Source: Promethearchaeum sp. (GTDB lineage: Archaea; Asgardarchaeota; Lokiarchaeia; Sigyniarchaeales; Promethearchaeaceae). Taken from it: a stretch of 39,418 bases of DNA. Positions 21,888 through 29,591 of this stretch are shown here, in pieces; within the stretch, counting starts at the first letter, position 1, and each line of letters opens with the position of its first letter. Below the pieces are notes generated by a model that searched no databases, was not told the origin of the DNA, and saw only the letters and a list, made by a program, of their open reading frames with translations. Position numbers and translations under genes: made by a program. The DNA is taken from contig JAUWOE010000007.1 in assembly GCA_030612265.1 (NCBI GenBank), positions 1-39,418 on the forward strand. The letters run 5' to 3'.

Positions 21888-23110
21888 TTAATTGTTTTCT
21901 TTGGATACAATTCCAAATAGGAGAATTATAGGAATAGTTCCTAAGACATATATCCCTGCCGTAACTAGAAAATTAAGTCGAAAATTATTAGTTGGACCTA
22001 TAAGATAGCCCCCAAAAACAGCAGACATATTCCAAAACGAACCCCATGCCAAAGCTTCTAATGAGTTCCATTTTCCTCTTTTTTTTTAGGAACGAAATCC
22101 ATTAAAATTGAACGACTTAAAGGCTGTGAAGCATTCATTAAAGACCCATGTATTATGAAAACAATAATTAAAACCCATATTGGGGGATATGTAGCAATTA
22201 AAAATAGACAAATAGTGGCAATACTTTGTACAATAAAGATCATCTGGGGGCGCCCCTTTGATTTAGAAAAGTGTTGGGCTATTAATCCGGAGAATCCTGT
22301 AGCAATAGAAGTGAATCCAGAAATTGCTTGAACCATAATAGGTGACATTAAATAGATTTCCATGAAGAAAATATGAAAAATTTAACAGTCATTCCTGCGC
22401 CCAATCCAATTATTATGTTACACCCAACAAGAATAAACGGAATATATCTAACTGGAATGAATTTTAATTTAGTTTTTAATTTTGTTTTTAATTCTGTTTT
22501 TAATTCTGTTTTTGAATTAGAATCTAAATCTTTATTTAACGAAGAATTGGAGGATTCATTAACTAGTGTCAATTCGCCATTTAAATTATTATCAATGGTA
22601 ATTGAATCGCTACCCGTTCCAAGTGATTTTTGATCGCTAAAGAAAAACATCATTATCAAAGAAATAAATGAAAAAATAAGCCCAAACCCCATTACAAGTT
22701 TTAAAACATTTAATTCCCATACGTCACCCAAAAATAAGAATAGAAAAATATTTAGAAAAAGACCCAAAGCCATTCCAATTTGACTTTTTAACTGTCGCCA
22801 TGAACAAATATAGGATTTTGTTCCCGATTGAGCTGAATCAGCAAAAGTTGCTTCTAATGAAGGCCGAGTAATTCCTTAGTATAAACCCCAAATTATCAAA
22901 GCGATGAAAATCATAGTAATTGAATTTGCAAAAAAGAGAAATCCAATACCAATAAGACCAAAAATTGCTGCTATTCGTAACATCCAATCTCTTCGTATTT
23001 TATCAGCAAAAAAACCAGAAGGGAAAACTACAATTGTCATAATAATTCCAGTTGCACCAGAAGCCAATCCTAACATTTCAATGGATGAATTTGATAGCAA
23101 AATGCTTATG
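21888..23110 (-). pseudogene. MFS transporter pseudogene (in-frame stop, two frameshifts, missing N-terminus)
   Basis: Reading through: '...SSIEMLGLASGATGIIMTIVVFPSGFFADKIRRDWM...WGLY*GITRPSLEATFADSAQSGTKSY...GLGAGMTVKFF/IFFMEIYLMSPIMVQAISGF...MDFVPKKK/KRGKWNSLEALAWGSFWNMSAVFGGYLIGPTNNFRLNFLVTAGIYVLGTIPIILLFGIVSKENN*'. Confidence 0.85.
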
Positions 23111-23161
23111 TGCTTCACTTTCATCGAACTTTTTTTGATCTTCACTCATTTTATTCAACAT
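23078..23161 (-). pseudogene. N-terminal stub of an unrelated ORF fused to the MFS pseudogene
   Basis: 'MLNKMSEDQKKFDESEAHKHFAIKFIH*' in a different frame, overlapping the start of the MFS remnant. Confidence 0.45.
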
Positions 23162-23223
23162 TTTTTGCAGTTTTTCTCTAAAATATATTAAAACTAATCA
23201 AAATTATTCTCTAATTTAAAAGA

Positions 23224-23354
23224 AAGGCAATCTAGGGGACAGCGCACCAAACTGATGCGTAAAAAGAGGACCTCCATAAAGAAGGTTAAATCAAGCTATC
23301 TCTGATGAGATAGCATCCAAAAAGACAAAATAATTAATCCCCGTAAATTGCCTT
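23224..23354. ncRNA. Candidate structured non-coding RNA (strand unresolved)
   Basis: Closing stems AAGGCAAT (23224-31)/ATTGCCTT (23347-54) and GGGGA (23235-39)/TCCCC (23338-42). Internal hairpins GCTATCTC-TGAT-GAGATAGC (23295-314), CGCA/TGCG (23243-46/23256-59) and ACCT/AGGT (23270-73/23283-86). No ORF. Confidence 0.55.
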
Positions 23355-23461
23355 ATTCTCATTTAATCCGTTTTTCTATAAAAATTTATGCTCTATTTAA
23401 AATAACTTAAAATTAAATGGGTTTATAAATATATTTAATATATTCTTTCTGTCGATGAAAA

Positions 23462-24028
23462 ATGCAAATTAAATCGAAATACATTCAAAATTGGGGCAAA
23501 ATAGATTCATCAAAGGTTCATGATGATTCAAAAATCCCTCTGATTCATATTATTGGTTATGTTGGTGCAGGTAAATCGACATTTATTAGAAAATATCTAA
23601 GTAAATTTCCATCTTTTGACATTAAGGATATTTATCAGAAGAATTTTTTCAATCCTAAAGATTTGAAAAATGATCCTGAAAAATATTTACAATTTCAATC
23701 AGCATTAGATTTTTCTTTTTCCCAATTTTATAAAAATCTTGAAATTTATAAAATTCCAGTTGGGATAGTGGAATCATCAGGGATTAATCGAGCACTAAAT
23801 AACATCCTAAGAAGGTTTTATGTTTATAGAATATGGATAATTCCATTTGATTTGAATGATAAAATTAAACAATCAAAAATCAATAAAGAAAGACCTTATT
23901 CCGAAAATTTAAATAACCATCTTATGAAAAAGTTTGAAAAAAATGAAGTCCCATTTAATAATCAATACAATTTCATCGAGGGAAGTTTTATGAAGGATTT
24001 GCCTACGATTTTTGAAGAATATTTTTAA
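23462..24028 (+). CDS. P-loop NTPase / kinase-like protein
   Basis: Walker A 'IIGYVGAGKSTFI'; 188 aa; no confident subfamily. Confidence 0.75.
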   Translation: MQIKSKYIQNWGKIDSSKVHDDSKIPLIHIIGYVGAGKSTFIRKYLSKFPSFDIKDIYQKNFFNPKDLKNDPEKYLQFQSALDFSFSQFYKNLEIYKIPVGIVESSGINRALNNILRRFYVYRIWIIPFDLNDKIKQSKINKERPYSENLNNHLMKKFEKNEVPFNNQYNFIEGSFMKDLPTIFEEYF

Positions 24029-24110
24029 GACATAATTATATTTGATTCTTTTTTCATTCTATTCTATTATGAAATATAAGAAATTACTTGGGGATAAGTG
24101 TGTCTGAGTC

Positions 24111-24131
24111 TTTATATATCGACGAATCGAT
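24111..24131 (+). promoter_or_regulatory. Candidate TATA-like box with adjoining inverted repeat
   Basis: tttatat immediately followed by ATCGA-cgaa-TCGAT, ~33 nt upstream of the ATG at 24164. Confidence 0.35.
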
Positions 24132-24163
24132 TATTTATTTAACACAGTGAAATGTGAACAATT

Positions 24164-24832
24164 ATGAAAAACACTAATAAAGTTGTTTTATTGAGCATAA
24201 TGGGAATTTTGCTCTTTGGATCATATATGACCTTAGCCACGGCACAAGAACCACCAGTTGAAACACCAGTTAACACTAACCAATATCAAGGTTCAATTGC
24301 TGGAAATGAAACCAATCAATTTACTTTTCGACATAGATTCCAATTTCAGTTAAGAACCAATGCAACTGTGGAACTCGACATGGATGTTGAAGTTGATCAG
24401 GTTGGAGATCGAGAATTTCAATTAGAAGTAAATACTCAAGAGCATGCGGAATTAACAATAAGAATTAATGGATCTGATGAAAGTATGGGTCTGGAAGAAG
24501 GAAACCAATTACAAGCACGAAATCAAAACAGATACCGATATCAAGAACAATTCAGATTAAATATATCATGTGATCAACCTGTTGAAGCTAAATTATCAAT
24601 TAATACTACTGATTCAGGAGCTAAATGGGCTTATTATGATGAAGACAAAGAAGATTGGGTAACAGTTGAATCGTCTTACCAAGATGGGGTTTTAACAGCA
24701 GAAACAAATCATTTCTCAGTTTGGACAGTCCTTACTCTTGATGAAAGTTCAATTCCAGCATATACATTAATCGGATTTGTGACAATTGGTAGTATAATGG
24801 GATTATTGATAATAACCAAAAAGAAAAAATAA
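24164..24832 (+). CDS. Secreted, membrane-anchored protein with beta-rich ectodomain and C-terminal TM
   Basis: Signal peptide 'VVLLSIMGILLFGSYMTLATAQ'; C-term 'AYTLIGFVTIGSIMGLLIITKKKK'. Confidence 0.85.
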   Translation: MKNTNKVVLLSIMGILLFGSYMTLATAQEPPVETPVNTNQYQGSIAGNETNQFTFRHRFQFQLRTNATVELDMDVEVDQVGDREFQLEVNTQEHAELTIRINGSDESMGLEEGNQLQARNQNRYRYQEQFRLNISCDQPVEAKLSINTTDSGAKWAYYDEDKEDWVTVESSYQDGVLTAETNHFSVWTVLTLDESSIPAYTLIGFVTIGSIMGLLIITKKKK

Positions 24833-24901
24833 ATTCGAAAATATAAAATAATTAATCCTATCCTCTTTTTTTTTATACAATTTTTTAAAACGGGAATAGA
24901 A

Positions 24902-26200
24902 ATGGTTAAAAATTCAAAATATTCAATATCAATAATTATAATTTCTTTATTTTTGCTCTTTTACAGTTTTAATTCTGAATTAACTTATGTTCTTGCCCAA
25001 GGATCTGGTTCTCAACTTCACACAGGGTCTCAATCACCTGAAGATGGAATTATGCAATATGCCTTTGAAAACAATATTCAGGTGAATTTTAGTACAACAG
25101 TAAATACAACGGTTGACATTGAGATTGAAGAAGGCTTAGCTAATAGATTTTTAGGGATTAATATCAATGCTTCAACTCCTATTAAAATCTCCTTTAAAGC
25201 ACGAAGAAATTTTGAGGTGAGTCCTGGAAAAAAAATGAATTGGCATGGAAAGCCAGATAATAATCAGAATGTAAACAATATTCAAGTTTCTCAAGATATC
25301 AAAGAGAATACTATTGAAGAATATAATATTGATTATAATTATGATACTTTTTATCAAATCGATATTGAGGGGGAGATTAATTCAATTGAGATATACACTT
25401 CCATTGATCCAACATTAGGTATTTCAAAATCCGATACATCCTCATTAGGTTGGGCTATTTTTAATAATGAAACACAAGCTTGGGAGATTTTATCAGAAAA
25501 AACAGAGCAAGATTTGATATCAACTAACTTAGACCAAAATGAAATAGAAAATAACCAATTAATTCTAACAGTTATAAATTTCACACCAATTTCTCCTGGT
25601 TCATTTTTTTCTTCAACTTTGGGAATTATCTTAATCGTTGTAGTATTGATTACGGCAATTTTCGGTTTAATCATGTCAAATACAGAATATCGTGATTTTC
25701 TACTTAATAGAGTTATGTATATTAACACTGGACCCCATAGATTAACAATTGAACAAGTTTTAGAAAATGAAAACAGAGATAAAATAATTACACTTATTTT
25801 AAAGCAACCTGGGATCCATTTCAATGAAATTTTAAGGGAATTAGACATTTCTGCAGGAACCCTTGTTTGGCACTTAGATATATTGGACACTTTCAGAGTC
25901 ATTCAAAAGCAGAGAATTGGGCAATACTTAGTATATTATCCGTATATATTAAAAAATCCAATATCTACATTGGATTTAAAACTTAAAAAAAGTCGTACAA
26001 CCTTAGAAATTCTACAATTGATTAATGATCACCCCGGAATGTATCAAAATCAGATTGCACATCGAATGGATCTCAATCATAAAACAGTTAAATACCACAT
26101 AGATAAATTAATTGATAGTGAATTAATTCTAACAAAGAAAAAAGGTCGGCGAAATTTCTTCTTTCCAAGCCAAAATTCAGAAAAATTTTCCTCCAAATAA
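24902..26200 (+). CDS. Membrane-tethered regulator: signal peptide, ectodomain, TM, cytosolic tandem winged-helix domains
   Basis: N-term hydrophobic 'ISIIIISLFLLFYSF'; TM 'LGIILIVVVLITAIFGLIM'; wHTH 'LKQPGIHFNEILRELDISAGTLVWHLDILD' and 'INDHPGMYQNQIAHRMDLNHKTVKYHIDKLIDSELILTKKKGRRNFFFP'. Confidence 0.88.
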   Translation: MVKNSKYSISIIIISLFLLFYSFNSELTYVLAQGSGSQLHTGSQSPEDGIMQYAFENNIQVNFSTTVNTTVDIEIEEGLANRFLGININASTPIKISFKARRNFEVSPGKKMNWHGKPDNNQNVNNIQVSQDIKENTIEEYNIDYNYDTFYQIDIEGEINSIEIYTSIDPTLGISKSDTSSLGWAIFNNETQAWEILSEKTEQDLISTNLDQNEIENNQLILTVINFTPISPGSFFSSTLGIILIVVVLITAIFGLIMSNTEYRDFLLNRVMYINTGPHRLTIEQVLENENRDKIITLILKQPGIHFNEILRELDISAGTLVWHLDILDTFRVIQKQRIGQYLVYYPYILKNPISTLDLKLKKSRTTLEILQLINDHPGMYQNQIAHRMDLNHKTVKYHIDKLIDSELILTKKKGRRNFFFPSQNSEKFSSK

Positions 26201-26410
26201 CAAAACTTTAATAATTGAACATTTTCTAATCAATCCAATTAGTCTCTCCTTTGAATTACTATTTTATAACTTTTCTTTTCACTTATCTCAGTTTTTCTCT
26301 TATAGACCAAAGGTATAAAATGGTTTAAAAACATAAAAAAACTTTTAATACTTACTAATATCTATGAAGAAAATTGTAGAACATAAGAAAAAATAGAGGA
26401 TTTTAACCAA

Positions 26411-27481
26411 ATGGGAATCATTCCTTCAATATTATATAGCACAAGGCAATTTTTGCGAAATTCAAAACGATCATTGCAATAATGGCAGGAATTGTCATTT
26501 CGATTACATTAGTAAGTGGTATTTTTATTGCTGGAGAAAATCTAGCCGAATTTAGTATCCAGAAAGGTTTAAACGATGTTAAATTTGATTATATCTTAAC
26601 ATTTTCCGAATCAAACAATTCCAATCGTGAAGATGTATTGAATGCTTTTAATACGGTAAAGAATGAATATGATGACCTCGATATTTTGAAAAGTATTTAT
26701 ACAACATCTACAAGGGCTTTTCTTAATATAACTGGCAAAACTGCTCAAACAAACTGGATTCCTGAAACTATCCGTTCTCAAAGGGGATTCGCAATTACGA
26801 CAAACGAATCTTCTCCTAATCCAGATAATTTTCTACAACAAGTAGCAATTAGTGCAATCGATGATATACTAATCAATGATAGTGTATATGATGACATAAT
26901 ATCATTTGATAAAAATTCGAAAAAAACGTATAGGCATAGTTTTTCAATTCATGAATTTAATTCCCTCTTTAACAGCCGAAGAAAATGTCAGTCTTCCTTT
27001 ATTACTATCTGGATATTCTATGAAAGAACAAAAGGAAATTTCACAGAAAATGCTTGAGAGAACAAAAGTCTCTGACCGAAGTAAACATAAACCAGGAGAA
27101 TTAAGTGGAGGAGAACAACAAAGAATTGCAATATCAGCAGCTATTGTGAACAATCCAGATATAATTATTGCTGATGAACCTACTGGTGAACTAGATTCAG
27201 TTACACGCGAGGAAATCCTTGATCTTTTTAGGGATTTAATAGAAAAATATCCTAATAAATGTTTGATCATAGTGAGTCATGATAGAGCAGTAGAACGAAT
27301 CGCAGATCGAATTCTGACAATAAAGGATGGTGTAATTACTAGAGAACGCCTTCCTGGAGAAAATTTAAACGAAGTAGAAGGATCTGATGTTTTAAAACAG
27401 AAATTATATAAATATCAAGATGAAATCGCGGAATTGAAGGAAAAATTAAACTCTATTAATAAATTAATATCGAAAACTTGA
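26411..27481 (+). pseudogene. Deletion-fused ABC transporter remnant (FtsX/MacB-like permease N-terminus joined to LolD/MacB-like ATPase C-terminal part)
   Basis: 'MGIIPSILYSTRQFLRNSKRS' / frameshift / 'IMAGIVISITLVSGIFIAGENLAEFS...' then a frame change at ~26905 into 'IRKKRIGIVFQFMNLIPSLTAEENV...ELSGGEQQRIAISAAIVNNPDIIIADEPTGELD...IIVSHDRAVERIADR'; no Walker A. Confidence 0.85.
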
Positions 27482-27522
27482 AAAAAAGGAAAATTATATA
27501 CATTTTCCTAAGAGTTTTACCT

Positions 27523-27858
27523 TCAAAAATTATACGATTTCTTTGATTTCTTTGATTTCTTTGATTTTTTGAAATTTGTTATTTCTTGAATAAGATTTTT
27601 CTTATCATAGTGATTCAATAAATTAAAGTATTGTTGGCGATATTCTGGAGTTATTTTATCTTTATTTCGACGATAAGCAATTAAAACCAATCTATCACGA
27701 TCTAAAGTTCCTAAATCCATTTTATATACTTTTTTACCAAGATACTCTTTTTTTTTGTTATGACGAGACTGAAAATTTTCCAAATCATCAACAAAATCAA
27801 ATAAATCGCGTTCTAGTAAAAAATCCTCATAAATCTGGTTTTCTGAGATAACATTCAC
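27523..27858 (-). CDS. Small hypothetical protein with (KKS)n C-terminal tail
   Basis: 111 aa; C-term 'FKKSKKSKKSKKSYNF' encoded by a 9-bp tandem repeat. Confidence 0.55.
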   Translation of the reverse strand: MNVISENQIYEDFLLERDLFDFVDDLENFQSRHNKKKEYLGKKVYKMDLGTLDRDRLVLIAYRRNKDKITPEYRQQYFNLLNHYDKKNLIQEITNFKKSKKSKKSKKSYNF

Positions 27859-27898
27859 CTAGAATCTGTTTAATACTTATATATAAGAACATCGATAA

Positions 27899-28309
27899 TT
27901 ATTACAAATCCAAAGGTGTTTATCGATTTATTCTGGTTCATATATTTTAATATTATTTATCCCAAATTTAAAGCGAATCCAAGTAGGAAAATTAGGTTTT
28001 CTTAAATTCAAACAAGGATATTATTGTTATGTCGGATCTGCGTTAAAAGGAAAGCTTATAACTCGAGTAATAAGACATATATCACCATCATCTTTAAAAA
28101 AAATACATTGGCATATCGATTATTTACTTACTATCAATGATATAATAATTTCCAAATTGATTTTAATTCCCTCCTCATTCCGTGAAGAATGTATATTTGC
28201 TCAAACCATTAAAAAATTAAGTAAAGAAGAAGTTCTTGGATTTGGTTCCTCTGATTGTAATTGTAACTCGCATTTGTTCTATTTTGGAAGGAATGAACCT
28301 TTCAATTAA
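27899..28309 (+). CDS. DUF123 (GIY-YIG-like) domain protein; no canonical start codon in frame
   Basis: Frame open 27899-28309 but absent from the ORF track: '...YSGSYILILFIPNLKRIQVGKLGFLKFKQGYYCYVGSALKGKLITRVIRHISPSSLKKIHWHIDYLLTINDIIISKLILIPSSFREECIFAQTIKKLSKEEVLGFGSSDCNCNSHLFYFGRNEPFN*'. Confidence 0.75.
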   Translation, partial: LLQIQRCLSIYSGSYILILFIPNLKRIQVGKLGFLKFKQGYYCYVGSALKGKLITRVIRHISPSSLKKIHWHIDYLLTINDIIISKLILIPSSFREECIFAQTIKKLSKEEVLGFGSSDCNCNSHLFYFGRNEPFN

Positions 28310-28371
28310 GTATTTACACTACCAAGAACAATTTAATGTACCTATGAATTTTCAAAAAAGGTTAGATAAAA

Positions 28372-29385
28372 ATGGTCAGTTACAAAGAATTGGGGTTAGT
28401 AAATACAAAAGATATATATGCTAAAGCAATTACTGGAAAATATGCAATCCCGGGATATAATTTCAACAATATGGAGCAGTTACAAGCGATAATTCGCGCA
28501 TGTGTGGAAACTGAATCTCCAGTTGTATTACAAGTATCTAAGGGTGCTAGGATTTATGCAAATGAGACAATGCTGAGATATATGGCACAAGGCGCTGTCG
28601 AATACGCAAAAGAATTAAGGAATGATCATAAAAGCATTCCAATTACCCTTCATTTAGATCATGGAGGAGATTTTGAGATTTGTAAAGCTTGCATCGACTC
28701 TGGATTTAGTTCCGTTATGTATGATGGAAGTTCATTACCATTTGATGAAAATATAGCGATTTCAAAACAAGTCGTCGAGTATGCACATTCAATGAATGAA
28801 TATGTAACTGTAGAATGCGAACTTGGTGTTCTAGCTGGCGTAGAAGATGATGTTTCAGCCGAGGTGAGTCATTACACAAAACCGGAAGAAGTTATTGAAT
28901 TTAAAGAAAGAACTGGTTGTGATAATCTTGCGATTTCAATTGGAACATCTCATGGCGCTAATAAATTCAAACCTGAACAATGCACACGGAATGAAGAGGG
29001 AATTCTTGTCCCACCACCACTTGCTTTTAACATTTTGGAAGAAATAGAAAAAAAATTACCTGGTTTTCCAATTGTGTTACATGGATCATCATCTGTTCCA
29101 CAAAGTTATGTGAATACAATAAATTCTTTCGGAGGATATCTAAAGGATGCAGTCGGAATCCCCGAACCACAACTTAGAAAGGCAGCACAATATAATGTAT
29201 GCAAAATTAATATTGATTCTGATGGTCGCTTAGCTATGACCGCAATTATTCGAAAAACATTGAATGATAAACCAGGAGTTTTTGATCCGAGAAAATATTT
29301 AGGTCCTGCGCGCGATGAATTGGCTAAAATGTATGCCCGAAAAAATAGAGAAGTCTTAGGATCTGCAGGACACGCTTGGGATTAA
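28372..29385 (+). CDS. Class II fructose-bisphosphate aldolase
   Basis: 'YAIPGYNFNNMEQLQAIIRACVETESPVVLQVS', 'ITLHLDHGGDFEICKACIDSGFSSVMYDGSSLPFDENI', 'ECELGVLAGVEDD', 'LHGSSSVPQ', 'NVCKINIDSDGRLAMTAIIRK'. Confidence 0.95.
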   Translation: MVSYKELGLVNTKDIYAKAITGKYAIPGYNFNNMEQLQAIIRACVETESPVVLQVSKGARIYANETMLRYMAQGAVEYAKELRNDHKSIPITLHLDHGGDFEICKACIDSGFSSVMYDGSSLPFDENIAISKQVVEYAHSMNEYVTVECELGVLAGVEDDVSAEVSHYTKPEEVIEFKERTGCDNLAISIGTSHGANKFKPEQCTRNEEGILVPPPLAFNILEEIEKKLPGFPIVLHGSSSVPQSYVNTINSFGGYLKDAVGIPEPQLRKAAQYNVCKINIDSDGRLAMTAIIRKTLNDKPGVFDPRKYLGPARDELAKMYARKNREVLGSAGHAWD

Positions 29386-29516
29386 TCATATTATACAAAT
29401 TTTTCTTTTTCGTAAAAGTATCAATATTATTCTAGTAATATCAAAATAACAAAGGTACTCTTTAATTAATAGATCACTAAATAAATTGCACACAACTTTT
29501 TTTATATTTTTCTTTT

Positions 29517-29534
29517 TCCCTTCTTTTGAAGGGA
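29517..29534. other. Hairpin at the right end of the IS607 element (terminator or part of omega/reRNA)
   Basis: CCCTTC-TTTT-GAAGGG just downstream of the tnpB stop (minus-strand orientation). Confidence 0.5.
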
Positions 29535-29591
29535 TCTTATGTTATTAAAACCTATAAAAGTGTATAAGTTTTATTTCAAATCGCATATGAT

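Noticed and set aside
22471-22516. Short tandem repeat (ttttgtttttaattctg...) as a regulatory repeat
   Set aside because: Falls in the MFS reading frame as a KTELKTELKTKLKTKLK linker; a low-complexity cytosolic loop explains it.
22876-22878. In-frame TAA in the MFS gene as recoding or programmed read-through
   Set aside because: Two further frameshifts and a missing N-terminus in the same gene point to pseudogenisation.
23224-23354. 5S rRNA or tRNA identity for the structured spacer
   Set aside because: Length is 5S-like, but the conserved CCGAAC/GGAAGUUAAGC pattern is absent, and no T-loop GGTTCGA or acceptor geometry for a tRNA.
26906-27481. Functional stand-alone ABC ATPase as listed in the ORF track
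   Set aside because: Lacks Walker A and begins mid-domain at the Q-loop, out of frame with the permease fragment.
27541-27568. CRISPR-like array
   Set aside because: Only a 9-bp contiguous coding microsatellite with no spacers; no array of repeat-spacer units seen anywhere in the window.
28236-28424. 62-aa plus-strand ORF before the aldolase
   Set aside because: Out of frame with, and overlapping, the real DUF123 frame; no coding signature.
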